Below, piece by piece: positions 1-10,700 of a stretch of 31,949 bases of DNA. The position numbers and the translations under genes are program-made. The notes below the pieces were generated by a model that had not been told where the DNA came from, made no database searches, and saw only the letters and a list, made by a program, of their open reading frames with translations. The DNA is from a virus: positions 1-31,949 of IMG/VR virus record IMGVR_UViG_3300031842_000026; one strand, 5' to 3'. The number at the start of each line of letters is the position of its first letter. The stretch's first letter is position 1.

Positions 1-357
1 GACCAATCATGCTCAGAAAGCAGCGGACCCAATGGGACGGAGACGGCGCTTACGCTGTTCTTCAGCTATTGGGACAAGCTTGCCGGCACCATCGTCAATC
101 TGGCAAACAGGATCCAGTGGCGCGATCTGGACGGCAATCCACTTGGTGACCCCATCTTTGTCGGTGGAGCAACGCTACCACCGAATTTCTCGCCCACCTC
201 GATCTCAACCAAATTCAATACGGCAGAGCGAGATTGGACGCTGCAGCGTGCAGTCGCTCAGGTACCTATTGGGGCATACTCGGCGCTGATACAGGTCAGG
301 ATCGATCCGAATTCGCCGGGCAGCTACTACGTGTCCGAGGCGCAAGCTTATCTGTAA
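1..357 (+). CDS. C-terminal part of a probable phage virion protein (5' end outside window)
   Basis: The frame starting at base 1 is open from the window edge to a TAA at 355-357, giving 118 residues with no stop. No start codon fits, so this is the end of a longer gene. The piece is rich in aromatic, Asn, Gly and Pro residues with alternating hydrophobics and ends in a beta-strand-like segment (SYYVSEAQAYL), as in C-terminal beta domains of tail or fibre proteins. I recognise no named family. Its last 62 bases overlap the end of the convergent glycosyltransferase gene on the other strand. A non-virion beta-rich protein is possible. The frame is clear; the function is a guess from composition and position. 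Confidence 0.6.
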   Translation, partial: DQSCSESSGPNGTETALTLFFSYWDKLAGTIVNLANRIQWRDLDGNPLGDPIFVGGATLPPNFSPTSISTKFNTAERDWTLQRAVAQVPIGAYSALIQVRIDPNSPGSYYVSEAQAYL

Positions 358-1402
358 AGGTCCGCTCGTATTGCTCTAGCAAATAGCGCTTTACGAGCGG
401 ACGCCAAAAAAACATATACGACCGCAACTTGCTCTTTTGCCACTGCTTCAGGAGTTCTGCAGACCGATCAGCGGCCAATCGTCTTCTGTGTGAAGCAATG
501 ACCGGGAAGCGGTTGTCGAACTCATTGTACGCTGCAGTGTATTTCGCGGTTGGTCCCTCGGCCATGAGCCATGGCTTGAAGGGGCCGGTGAAGTGAACGA
601 TGGCGGGTGGTCTACTCAACTTTGGCCCGAGAGCATCGTAGGTTCCGTGAAAATTGTAACCGGGCCAGAAAAGCTCGACTTTGCCCCGAGTGACGGCGTT
701 CAGAGCGCTCTGGTCATGTTGTCGGCATGCTTTGGAGTGTTCGAAAAAATAGCTCAGTGCTAGCGGGCCCAGTGTTGCGAGAGTTTGTCGCTGAAAGGCT
801 AAGACGCCGGCGTTGAAATACTCATCGACATTCGTCCCGATCGACTGCACGTAGGTGCGATCCGCCCTTGCGCCGGGGCCATGCTCGTACTTTGAGAGCC
901 AAAGCCCGCCCCTGCCGGCGCCCAAATGACCTACAGGCACGTCTTTAAGCAGCAGACCTGAGACGTCACCAAGGATCTGAGTGTCGCCGTCAACATAAAT
1001 GATGTGGTCATATTGTTCGGGAATATGCTCGAATAGCACCAGCCTTCCCAACGTGGCTACGGCAACGTGGTCTTTTTTGAACGTAACTCCCGCCGGCAGT
1101 ACGAACTGCTGATCGCTCAGACTAAAAATGCGGAACTTGGGGAAAGTGGCAGCTACTTCGGCTATGAGCGCGTCATCTATATTGATGAGATAAATAAGAA
1201 TGTCGCACTTATTTGCCTCTGCTTGTGGCAAAATCTGATCAGCCGAAACCAAGGTCGGGTATAGAAACCCAATATCTGTCACGTAAATTATTGCGCGATT
1301 ATGCACTTCGCTACCCGTAATTAGAAAAATATCATTTGCCTCTACTGGCGGAGAGAGAGGCCTATCTCCTGGAATTTTGTCACACCATAAAAGGGCTGGC
1401 AA
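296..1402 (-). CDS. GT8-family glycosyltransferase, likely lysogenic-conversion gene
   Basis: Residues about 37-300 look like a glycosyltransferase family 8 (GT-A fold) domain. The segment IIYVTDIGFLYPT resembles the family's first strand. A metal-binding DxD motif is at D138-G139-D140 (IIYVDGD), FNAGV at 196-200 and DQSALN at 230-235. H270, G273 and K276 in HFTGPFKPW match the HxGxxKPW motif that closes the active site. GT8 enzymes move a sugar from a nucleotide-sugar to an acceptor, often lipopolysaccharide. The open frame begins at a TTG with no clear Shine-Dalgarno; GTG 1306 (residue 33), just before the domain, is a credible alternative. It lies behind the small gene at 1438-1638 on the same strand, against the direction of its virion neighbours, as phage morons often do. 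Family assignment is firm; the acceptor and the surface-change role are inferred. Confidence 0.83.
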   Translation of the reverse strand: MPALLWCDKIPGDRPLSPPVEANDIFLITGSEVHNRAIIYVTDIGFLYPTLVSADQILPQAEANKCDILIYLINIDDALIAEVAATFPKFRIFSLSDQQFVLPAGVTFKKDHVAVATLGRLVLFEHIPEQYDHIIYVDGDTQILGDVSGLLLKDVPVGHLGAGRGGLWLSKYEHGPGARADRTYVQSIGTNVDEYFNAGVLAFQRQTLATLGPLALSYFFEHSKACRQHDQSALNAVTRGKVELFWPGYNFHGTYDALGPKLSRPPAIVHFTGPFKPWLMAEGPTAKYTAAYNEFDNRFPVIASHRRRLAADRSAELLKQWQKSKLRSYMFFWRPLVKRYLLEQYERTFTDKLAPRTRSSCPANSDRS

Positions 1403-1437
1403 TTGATGTTTCGATTGTGACAGAAGTAATTTTCACG

Positions 1438-1638
1438 TTATGGGCGAGATCGCAGGCTTTTGCGCCAGTCGCCAGTATAGCCGAACGTTGGCGCTGGTAT
1501 CGGCTCGCTGAACCAGAAGCGGGTGAAAGGCTTCACATCCGGCGCGCAGAACCAGTGGGCCTCTCCGTTCTCGTCGATGGCCCACCATTGCGCGTTCTTC
1601 GGAGCTTTCTTCCAGTCGATTTCGAACATCGTTTCCAT
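1438..1638 (-). CDS. Small Trp-rich phage hypothetical protein
   Basis: Sixty-six residues with unusually many aromatics (WWAIDENGEAHWFCAP, RFWFSEP, FGYTGDW), acidic and probably cytosolic. I recognise no family, although short phage proteins of this look are common. The frame is open up to ATG 1695, but that codon lies inside the regulatory 12-mer at 1690-1701 that serves the opposite gene. Better starts are ATG 1638, preceded by GGAAG at 8 nt, or TTG 1653, preceded by GGAGG at 9 nt. It precedes the glycosyltransferase on the same strand and is probably transcribed with it. The composition argues for a real gene; no function can be given. Confidence 0.55.
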   Translation of the reverse strand: METMFEIDWKKAPKNAQWWAIDENGEAHWFCAPDVKPFTRFWFSEPIPAPTFGYTGDWRKSLRSRP

Positions 1639-1689
1639 CTCGTCAGCTTCCAATTTCTCACGCCTCCAATTATAACCGAATAACAGCCA

Positions 1690-1701
1690 GCGCATGAGTG
1701 C
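1690..1701 (+). promoter_or_regulatory. Late-gene motif copy A (GCGCATGAGTGC), giant virion gene
   Basis: This is one of four exact copies of a 12-mer in the window. With its flanks it matches copy D over 16 bases (AGCGCATGAGTGCGGC). It points toward the giant gene and ends 29 nt before its ATG, with AGGAG between. TATAAC lies 13 nt upstream of the motif block. No good -35 box is seen, so it is either a phage-specific promoter or a regulator site in the leader. Confidence 0.7.
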
Positions 1702-1730
1702 GGCATCCTTGATCTTTCAGGAGCCCACGC

Positions 1731-4700
1731 ATGCCCGAGAACCGTTTGATTGACGCAGGCTCAGAATGGGCCGATCCTTTCAATCTCTATAGCGGTAACA
1801 AAACTGCGCTTGGTGGCGAAGCGCCTGGGCTTTCACCCAAGACCGATACGTCCAGCTCTCTGCCAGCAGGCATGTCTCAGCGCGATTGGGACGACACGGT
1901 AAACACTGTCATTGCCGAGGCGGCAGGCGAGGGTGACGACGGCATGGCCGGTGTGGCGCATGTCATCCGCAACCGTTCCAATATCCGTGGGAAGTCCATT
2001 GGCGACGTCGTGCGCGAGCCGGATCAGTTCACCGGCTATGCCAGCCCGGGTGCAAAGACCGTTGAGGCGATGCGCGATCCTGCCATGCGCGCCCGCGCCG
2101 AAGGCATTCTGCGTAACGCGCTGACCAGCGATGGTCCCGATCCGACCGGCGGCGCTGACCACTATCATGCGACGTCGGTAAGCCCCGGCTGGGCGGGTGC
2201 CATGCCAGAGACGACACGCATCGGCCAGCACATCTATTACAATTCGAAGGGCGAGAAGAAGTCCGCTCCGTCGTCGGCGAGCGCCTTTGTGCCCGAAGAG
2301 GACCCGCTGGGCCTGTATGGTCCGAAAGGTCAGTTCCGCGACGTCTTGCAGGGCGATGAAGGCAAACCGGCAACGCAAAAGCAGCGCGACAACTCCATCT
2401 TGCTAACCAAATTGCAGGCCGGGAAGCCAGAAACCTATGTCACAGCTATGTCGGATGGCCTGCATGGCGGACTCACTGCGATGTTCAACGAGGCCCCCGA
2501 TTTCGTCCGCAACGGTCTAGACGTCTTGTCCGGTGCGCGCACACCAGAGCGTCAGGCGCAAATCATCGCTGATCATGCAGGAAAGTACGGCTTCGACCGC
2601 AAAGCGTGGGTGGCTGATGTTGAGCGCCTCGGCCCGGTAGAAGCTGGTAAGCAATGGCGTCCGACATTCCGCAAGCTGGGGCTTACGAAGAATATCGGCA
2701 TGCCTGGCGGATCGAAACACCAGCATGGCGAGGCAGCTGACCTTGGATGGAATGGAGGCGCATTCTCTAAGGCTCCTAAAGAAGTCGTCGAGTGGGTGCA
2801 TTCGAACGCTGGCCGATACGGGTTGGCGTTCCCGATGGCGCACGAAAATTGGCATATTGAGACTGCGGATGCTCGGAGCGGGGGGAATGCGAACCAGCCT
2901 GCAAAGCCGAAAGGCGTTGAGGTCAGCGATAACTTCAAGGCCAATGACCCGTTCGGCATGTACACCGGCCAGCCCAATCCATTCGAGCAGGACGCAGCGA
3001 ACGCGGCGGAGGATCGCCGCGCGGCAGAGACGCAGGCAGCGGTCGAAAAGGAGCGTCAGCGCGTGGTGGCCGATGTTGCCGCCAATAACGACGCGGTTGC
3101 CAGCCAGTTGGCAGGCCTCGAGGCAAAGACGCCTGGACGATATCAGGAGGTTCCCGAAAGCCAGCTCGCTACATGGCAGGAGCAGTGGGACAAGGATAAC
3201 CGATCGTCCGGTACGCCGGGCGATCTGGTGCGCCGTTGGGGTGCGGGCGCGGCGAACACCAGCCAGTCACTCGACAATCTCGGCAATCTGCTGCTGAACA
3301 AAATCCCGGGAGGATCGTACATCAACGATGCCCTGGACGGCATCGATCGCTGGATGGGCGGCGGCAGCACGGTTGCCGAGAAGCGGCAGGAGAGCATTGA
3401 CCGAGAGAACGCCACGCTTTCGCCAGAGGGTGCAGCGGCGCGCGACAAAAAATGGTGGGACGACGAGAACAAGACGCTGGGCCCGGCATGGACCGATCCG
3501 CGCAGTTATCTCGGCGTCATCGCTGAAAGCGGTCCTTCCACGGTTGCCAGCATGCTGCCATCCGGCATCATCGCCCGCGGTGCGTTCGTCACGACGTTGG
3601 CAGGCGGCGCATCGAGGGAGGTGGCAGCCGCAACCGCAGCAAAGACGGCCACGTTGGCAGGCGGCATCACCGAGGGCTTGCTGGGTGGTGCTGACGCGGC
3701 AAACTCTGTCCGCCAGAAGATCACCGAAATGCCGCGCGAGCAGCTCGTACAGTCCGACGCGGTCAAGCAGCTCATTGAGAGCGGCATGTCTGAGCAACAG
3801 GCTATCGACGCGGTCAGCAATGATGCGCAGACGCAGGCCCTCATCACCGCCGGCGTCGTCACCGGTGCTTTCGGCGGCATGGGCGACCGTGCATTGGCGA
3901 AGATCATTGCCGAGGGTGTCGAGGGTGGTGTTGCTCGTCGCGTCGCCACAGGCATGGCGCGTGGTGCTGTCGCTGAAGGCATCTTCGAAGAAGCGCCGCA
4001 GAGCGCAGGCCAGACCATTGCAGAGAACGCAGCGATGCGCCGCGTCAATCCAGATCAGGAGTTGACCGAAGGTCTCGGCGAATCCGTCGCATCTGGCATT
4101 GCAGCCGGTGGCGCCATGGGTGGCGGCATGGGTGGTGCTGGCGGTTTGGCTCGCCCTGCAGCTGGCCGTGCTGGCGTGGAACTCCCTCCGGCACAGCCCG
4201 AGCCAGACAATCGCGGGCCGCTTCGTCGTGCCGCCGATCACGGGCAGCAGCGCGAGACGGAGCGCGCCACCGCTGCGGATGCGGGTGCGCCGATCGATGG
4301 CAGGCCTGCCGCCAAGTCCACGGTGCGTGTTGAGGCCGAAGGCATTGAGCCTTTCATGGGCACGGTTGAAGGCTATGAGGGCGATGAAGCCGTCATCGTC
4401 GATTCCAGCAGCGGCGAAATGTTTCAGGTGCCGCTCGCGAACATAACCGAGATTGCACCGCCCGTTGGTGATTACCGATTCCCGGAAAAGGCCGACGACG
4501 GCATGCCGGAGCTGTCCGCAGATCCTGCGCTTGAACCGCTCCCTCCGATGGGGAGCGAAACCACGTCGGAGATGCCTCCGCGCAGCGAGGACATGGCAGC
4601 GACGGACAAGCGGCCAACGAGGCCGCAGCCAGGTCATCGCGTCATCGTCGATAGCCCCGAGGTGGGCAGGTTCCCGGCTCGCATCGAACGTTATGAGAAC

Positions 4701-7700
4701 GAAGGCGCCGAGGCTCTTGTTGTTGACGACAAGGGCAATCCGTTTCAGGTCCCGACGACGGCGCTCAAGGTCAGCAGCCTTACCCCGGCGCAGATCGAGG
4801 CGCAGGACCTCGAGCGCAATCCGCCGATCGAACGCGAGATTGGTGATGCCGGTCCTAACAGCCGAAAGATCGGCGACGCCACCGTTATCCTGCCCGACGA
4901 CAATCACGCTGCGCTATACGACCTCGCCCGCGAGCAGGTCATGGCAAAGCGGCTTGGCGGCACGTCTCAGGTCGATATCGATAGTGTTCTGCCCGCAGAG
5001 CGTAAGCGCCTTGCCGATGCGTTCGGCATAAAGGTGGCGGACCTCGCATCAATGGCGGACGATTACCGGTACCGCGCCGAGCGTGCAGCAAAGCAGGCAA
5101 AGTCGAAGCTGCCATTCAAGATGAACGCGGTTAACGACCGGCTGTTGAAGCAGAGGCAATCGGCCCGGGCGAAAGAGGCTGGCGAGCCTCTGGTGGAGCC
5201 CGCCGACGACGGCGCGGCGTGGTGGGACGTCGATCTGACAGCGCAGGACCGCAAGCGCGTGCTGGAACAAGCTGGCGTGAAACGCTCTGAGCGCTTGATG
5301 TGGCAGGGCATGACGCCTGGCATCAAGAAGAAGCTATTGGATGTGAGGGACGCGCAGCGCGCGGCAGCGGATGATGTTGCCACGCTGGCCGGCAAGGACG
5401 AAGTCTCCGCCAAGATGCGTGCGATCGCCGATGAGATTGGTCAAGACGACGGTGCTGTGTATCCCGACCACGCGGAAGCTGCCCAAGCGGATGCAGCGGC
5501 CAACGAGGCGGCCACGTCGCCCACCAATGACCTGCCTGAGCCCACAGCCGCGCAGAAGGAGGCCGGAAACTACAAGGTTGGCCGGTTGAAGCTGGGCGGC
5601 CTCGATATCTCGATCGAGAACCCGGCAGGCTCGCAGCGCAAGGGCGTGTCATCGTCGGGCAAGGCATGGTCCGTCGATATGAAGAGCCATTACGGCTACA
5701 TCCGCGGCACCGTCGGCCGGGATAAGGACCATATCGACGTATTCGTGCGGCCCGGTACCGAGACGCTTGACGATTCCTCGCCCGTCTTTGTCGTTGACCA
5801 GAAGGACCCGGCACGCGGTCGTTTTGATGAACACAAGGTTATGGCCGGTTTCGACAATGAGGCGCAGGCCCGCGCCGCCTATCTCGAAAACTACACCGCG
5901 GACTGGAAGGGGCTGGGTGATATCAGCCAGACCACACTCGGCGACTTCAAGACCTGGCTGAAATCCGGCAAAACGTCGGAGCCTTTCGCGCCGAAGTGGT
6001 TTGCATCACAGGACAAGGCCGACGGCTATATTGCCAGGAACAACATGGGCGAGACCCATGAGGTTGTGCAGCGTGGCAAACGCTTCGAGATATTGGAGCG
6101 TCGGCGAGACGTGCAGGATCGTCCATCCTCGCCGGCGAATGAGGGGCCGACCGTCACAGATCGTAATGGGCGTCGCTACCAGACCAAGGGCGAGAAACTG
6201 CCAGAGAAGGGCTTGGCTCCAGCAAATGTCGGCTCCGACGGCTTGGTCTATGTCGGCGAGATCGGCAGCCAGCATTTCGTCATCGCCGATAAGCATCACG
6301 ACGCTGCACCATTCGATAGCGTGGGCTTTGTCACGCCTGACGGTGATTTCCTTGATCGCAAGCAGGCGTTGGAATGGGTGAACACAAACGAGAGGCCTGT
6401 TCGCACTGGCTCCAATATGGGCGAGGAGCTGGATGCTCTCGATTACAGAGACCAAGTTCCGTCCGCTGTGAAGGCAGCGAAAGGTGGGACGAAAGCGGCA
6501 AAGGCGAAACCAGCCGTCAGCACCAACACCATTTTCACCGACGATGCCGCGGCGAAAGCGCGTGAGTTGCTTCGCAAGAAGCTTTCGGGCAATACGCTGA
6601 ATAGCGGCATCGACCCGGAGCTGTTGCAGGCCGGGATCACACTTGCAGGCTATCACATCGAGAAAGGCGCGCGCACCTTCGCTGCATATGCTTCGGCAAT
6701 GCTGGCGGACCTTGGCGAAGGCGCGCGCCCTTACCTCAAATCGTGGTATGCGGCCACCATCCTAGATCCTCGTTTCAGCGATATCGAAGGAATGACGCCG
6801 CTTGCGGAACTAACCGACATTGATATTGATGCCATCACTGCCCGACAGGCCGAGGCACTGGACGGTGCCGTTGATGGACGCGAAACGAGCGAAGGGCCGT
6901 TCGGCCCGATCCTGCGCGGATATGAGGGTAAATGGCGGGAGGCCGCGCTCGAGCTTGAGCGCCGGCAAACTGGCGATGCTATTGCTGCACTTTCGCATCC
7001 CGATGTGGGACCCATTGATCTGGTTTGGGGCACGGCCGGCAGTAACCAGAATAACGGTGCCGGTCTCGCAAAACTGATTGCATGGCACCCCGAGGTGCTG
7101 GATGACCTGCAAGGTTTCATCAATCGCCTTTCGGTTGACGAGAGGCGATCGACAAACCGGCGCATCCAGTTGTCGGATGCAAGCGGGAATGCGGGTGTGC
7201 GCCTCGATTTTGACGGAACGGCAAAGACGTGGTTGCTGACAGCTTATGAAACTGGGCAGCGGCGCACCGAGAGAAGTTCACGCCGTCTCGGTGACTTGTG
7301 GGGAGGCCGGGAAACTGCGCCATCCTCGCCGCTGGAAGAAAGTGCTGGTAAAAGCGCCAGGTCAGACACCGCTTCTACGGACCTGTCGGATGCCATCGCT
7401 AGCCGACAGACCAACACACAGGGAAATGTAGCACCGGGCTCAACCGATGTCCAATCCATCCCGCAGGCAGATGCGGCGAGGGCGGACCCCGATGAATATG
7501 ACCGCCCAAAGGCGAATAAGAGGCGAGACGAGGCCGTTGAAGGCACGCGCAACGATCTGGTGCACGTTGGGCTCCCGACCGCGCCGGAAGGCCCCGCCAT
7601 ATTTGATTGGGCCAGAGACACGATCAGCCGTTTCGGCAAAAAGGGTCACGAGTATCTGATGGCCGTCGATGACGATGGCGCAGTCGTCGAATTTGGCTCG

Positions 7701-10700
7701 GCGAACAGGAAAGCATCGACCGGCATCAACAACAAGCTACTCGGCGCGATGCTCAATCCTGACCGGCGTTTGGTCGTTTTTCATAACCATCCTCGCGGCG
7801 GCCCACTCAGTGCAGATGATATCGCCATGTTGGCTCTCCCCGGCATGCACTCAGTATGGTCGTTCACGCCGGCGGGTACTGACATGCGCGCGGCTCTAAC
7901 GCCCGAAGCAGAAGCCGCGCTATTCTCGACAACGGATCACTTCGCGAAAATGCGTGAGATTTCGACTGCAATAGCGGATGCCCGGAACGATGTAAGTGAT
8001 TTCCTCGCGGACAAAGTGAGAGAAGGAGCCGCTACGCCGCAACAGGCGGAGGAGGCGCACAATTTCGCGTCTGTCATGGTGGCCCATAGGGCCGGTCTGA
8101 TCGACATAACCTCAGAGAAGAATTACAATGTGGCCGCTATCGACGGCTTGAACAGCAGGCTGGACAGCGCGGCTGCTGCAATAAGGGAAAGCATCGACGA
8201 TGGTAAAGCCAACTATTCCGGTGAGAGGGTTTCACGACGATCCGCCCGCGACTTTCGCCACGTTGCAGAAGTGGCGGGACTGGCACGACGCGGTGAGCGA
8301 GTGGCCAGCGGACGATCCGGACCGGAAGGCCTCTCTGAAGCAGGCCCGTCAAATTATCAGGGAGAAGTCGGCGAGTGGCGCAAGCTCGTCCAGGACTTCT
8401 CAGACGTAAAAGCCACCAGAGAGAATATCGTTTCCCGGTTGCGCGGGGTCATCGCTGACAACAAATCCAGCATCCTCGCCACCGTGCCGCTGAATTACTT
8501 CCCGGAATTGGCCGGCGATAAAATCCCTGCGATCAACGATTATCTGCTCATCAAACGCAAGATGGACGCCTACAGGAGCGGCAGGCACGACGCCGCGGCC
8601 GAGGTAATGGACCGGTGGCGGAAATATATCAGCACCGGGTTCTTGGCCGTAGACAAGTCGAAGTCGCAAGCACTGGCAGACCTGATGCATGACGCAACGC
8701 TCGCCGGCATCGATCCTTCGTTGACGACAGAAGAAGAGCGAGCAAAACCCGGCTATGACAGGCTCCGTAAGAGATTTACGGCGATAGCCCCGATCGGGCA
8801 GAAACTCTTCACTGATGTGAGAGACGCTTATCGTGAGCAAGCCGACGAGCTGGATCGTCTGCTCCTCGACAACGTTCGCAAAGCGCAGGAGATGGCGAAA
8901 CAGCAGGCTGAGCGGGAATTCAAAGCCCGCCTCGCTGACATCGAGGCCAGTGATCTGAACCCGATCGACCGCCGCCGGCGCGTCGAGGACGCGCAAAACA
9001 AGCATAAGGCGGCGATGACGAAAAGTACGTGGGCATCCAAGGCGCGAATGACCCAGCTCCGCGTAATGTTTGAGAGTAACAGGGTTCCCGATCCGTATTT
9101 CCCGCTCGCACGTTTCGGCGATTATTTCGTTTCGGTTAAAACACCACGTAAGGACGAGGCGGGCGACATCGTCGGATATGACGTCTTGCACTTTTCGCGA
9201 CACGAGAAGGCAAGGGAGATGGAACAGGCGCTGGCGGAGCTGAGAAGCGAGTTTCCGGATGCCATGGTCACCAGTGGCATGCTGAGCAAGGGCGGCGAAC
9301 TCAAAAGCGCGATGGACCCTCGAGTCGTCGGAGAACTGGATAAACTGCTGGCATCCGCCAACGTCGGAGACGACATCCGAGATGCTTTGTATCAGCGCTG
9401 GCTGCAGACGATGCCGGACCTCTCTATGCGGAAACGTGCGATACACCGAAAAGGCATCGCCGGATACAATACTGACGCGTTCCGGGTATTCGCAAGCACT
9501 ACGTTTCACGCTGCCCATCAGATGGCACGATTGAAGTACGGGCTTGAGCTGCAGGAAAATGTCAACCTGGCAGAAGAACAGGCCAAGGCCGTCGACCATA
9601 ACCAAAAAGAAATGGCGCTGGTAAACGAGCTGTTCAAGCGCCACCAGTGGACGCTGAACCCCACCACCAAGCCGCTCACCAACTGGATCACCGGTGCAGC
9701 CTTTGTTTACTTCCTTGGCGCCACGCCGGCCGCAGCGCTGGTCAATGCCTCACAAACCATAATGGTGGGTGTGCCTGTGCTTTCGGCCAAGTTCGGATTC
9801 GCCAGATCCTCTTCCGAATTGGTGAAAGCGACCCGCGAATTCACCAACGCCGTGATCAAGGAGACGAAAACCGCGGAGGGACTTGGAGATTTCTTCAAGA
9901 ATGCGGGCGATCTGCGCAACGCATCCTCGCTAACCGGTGACGAGCGAGCCGCGATGGAGGCATTCTACGAATCTGGTCTGATTGATCGCACGCAAAGTCA
10001 TGATCTTGCGGCTGTGGGGGAGACCGGCACCAAGTATAACCCCGTGCGTGAGAAGGTAATGAACGTCGTCAGCTATGGCTTCCACAAGGTCGAGGTGTTC
10101 AACCGGACCGTGACTGCCATCGCCGCCTACAGGTTGGCCCGGGAGGCGGGGCAGTCGCACCTTGACGCTATCAACAGTGCTCATGATCTGACCTATAAGA
10201 CCCACTTCGATATGAGCAACAGCTCGCGTCCGCGTGTCACGCAAGGTGACATACCGCGACTTGCAACTATGTTTAGATCATTTCAAATCAACATGTTGTA
10301 CAGGCTTTTTAGAGATATACATCAATCTCTGAAAGGGGAGAGCAAACAGGTTCGCCGTGAGGCCCGGCTTCAATTGGCGGGCGTCACGGGTATGATGGCG
10401 TTGAACGCCGGTCTCACCGGCACCGTCGGTTACGGTCTGGCGATGGCGGCCGGCGGCATTCTCAAGTCAATGTTCGGGGATGATGATGACCCGCTGGATT
10501 TTGAAGAGCGGTTCCGCTCGGATATCCTAGAGTTACTCGGGCCCGAGCTGGGCGGGATCGTCCTAAAAGGTGTGCCGGGCCATTATCTCGGGATTGACCT
10601 CACCAGCCGTATCGGCATGCCCGATCTGTGGTGGCGAAGTGAATCGAGGGAGCTTAACAGCGACGATGCACTGAAGGAGTTCGTCTATCAGAACCTCGGC

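Noticed and set aside
3267-4907. 546-codon open frame opposite the giant gene
   Set aside because: Arg, Cys and His-rich without domains; it mirrors the high GC of the opposite coding strand.
8400-9644. 414-codon open frame on the minus strand
   Set aside because: Opposite a well-conserved part of the giant protein including PLxRFG; no ribosome site and no domain.
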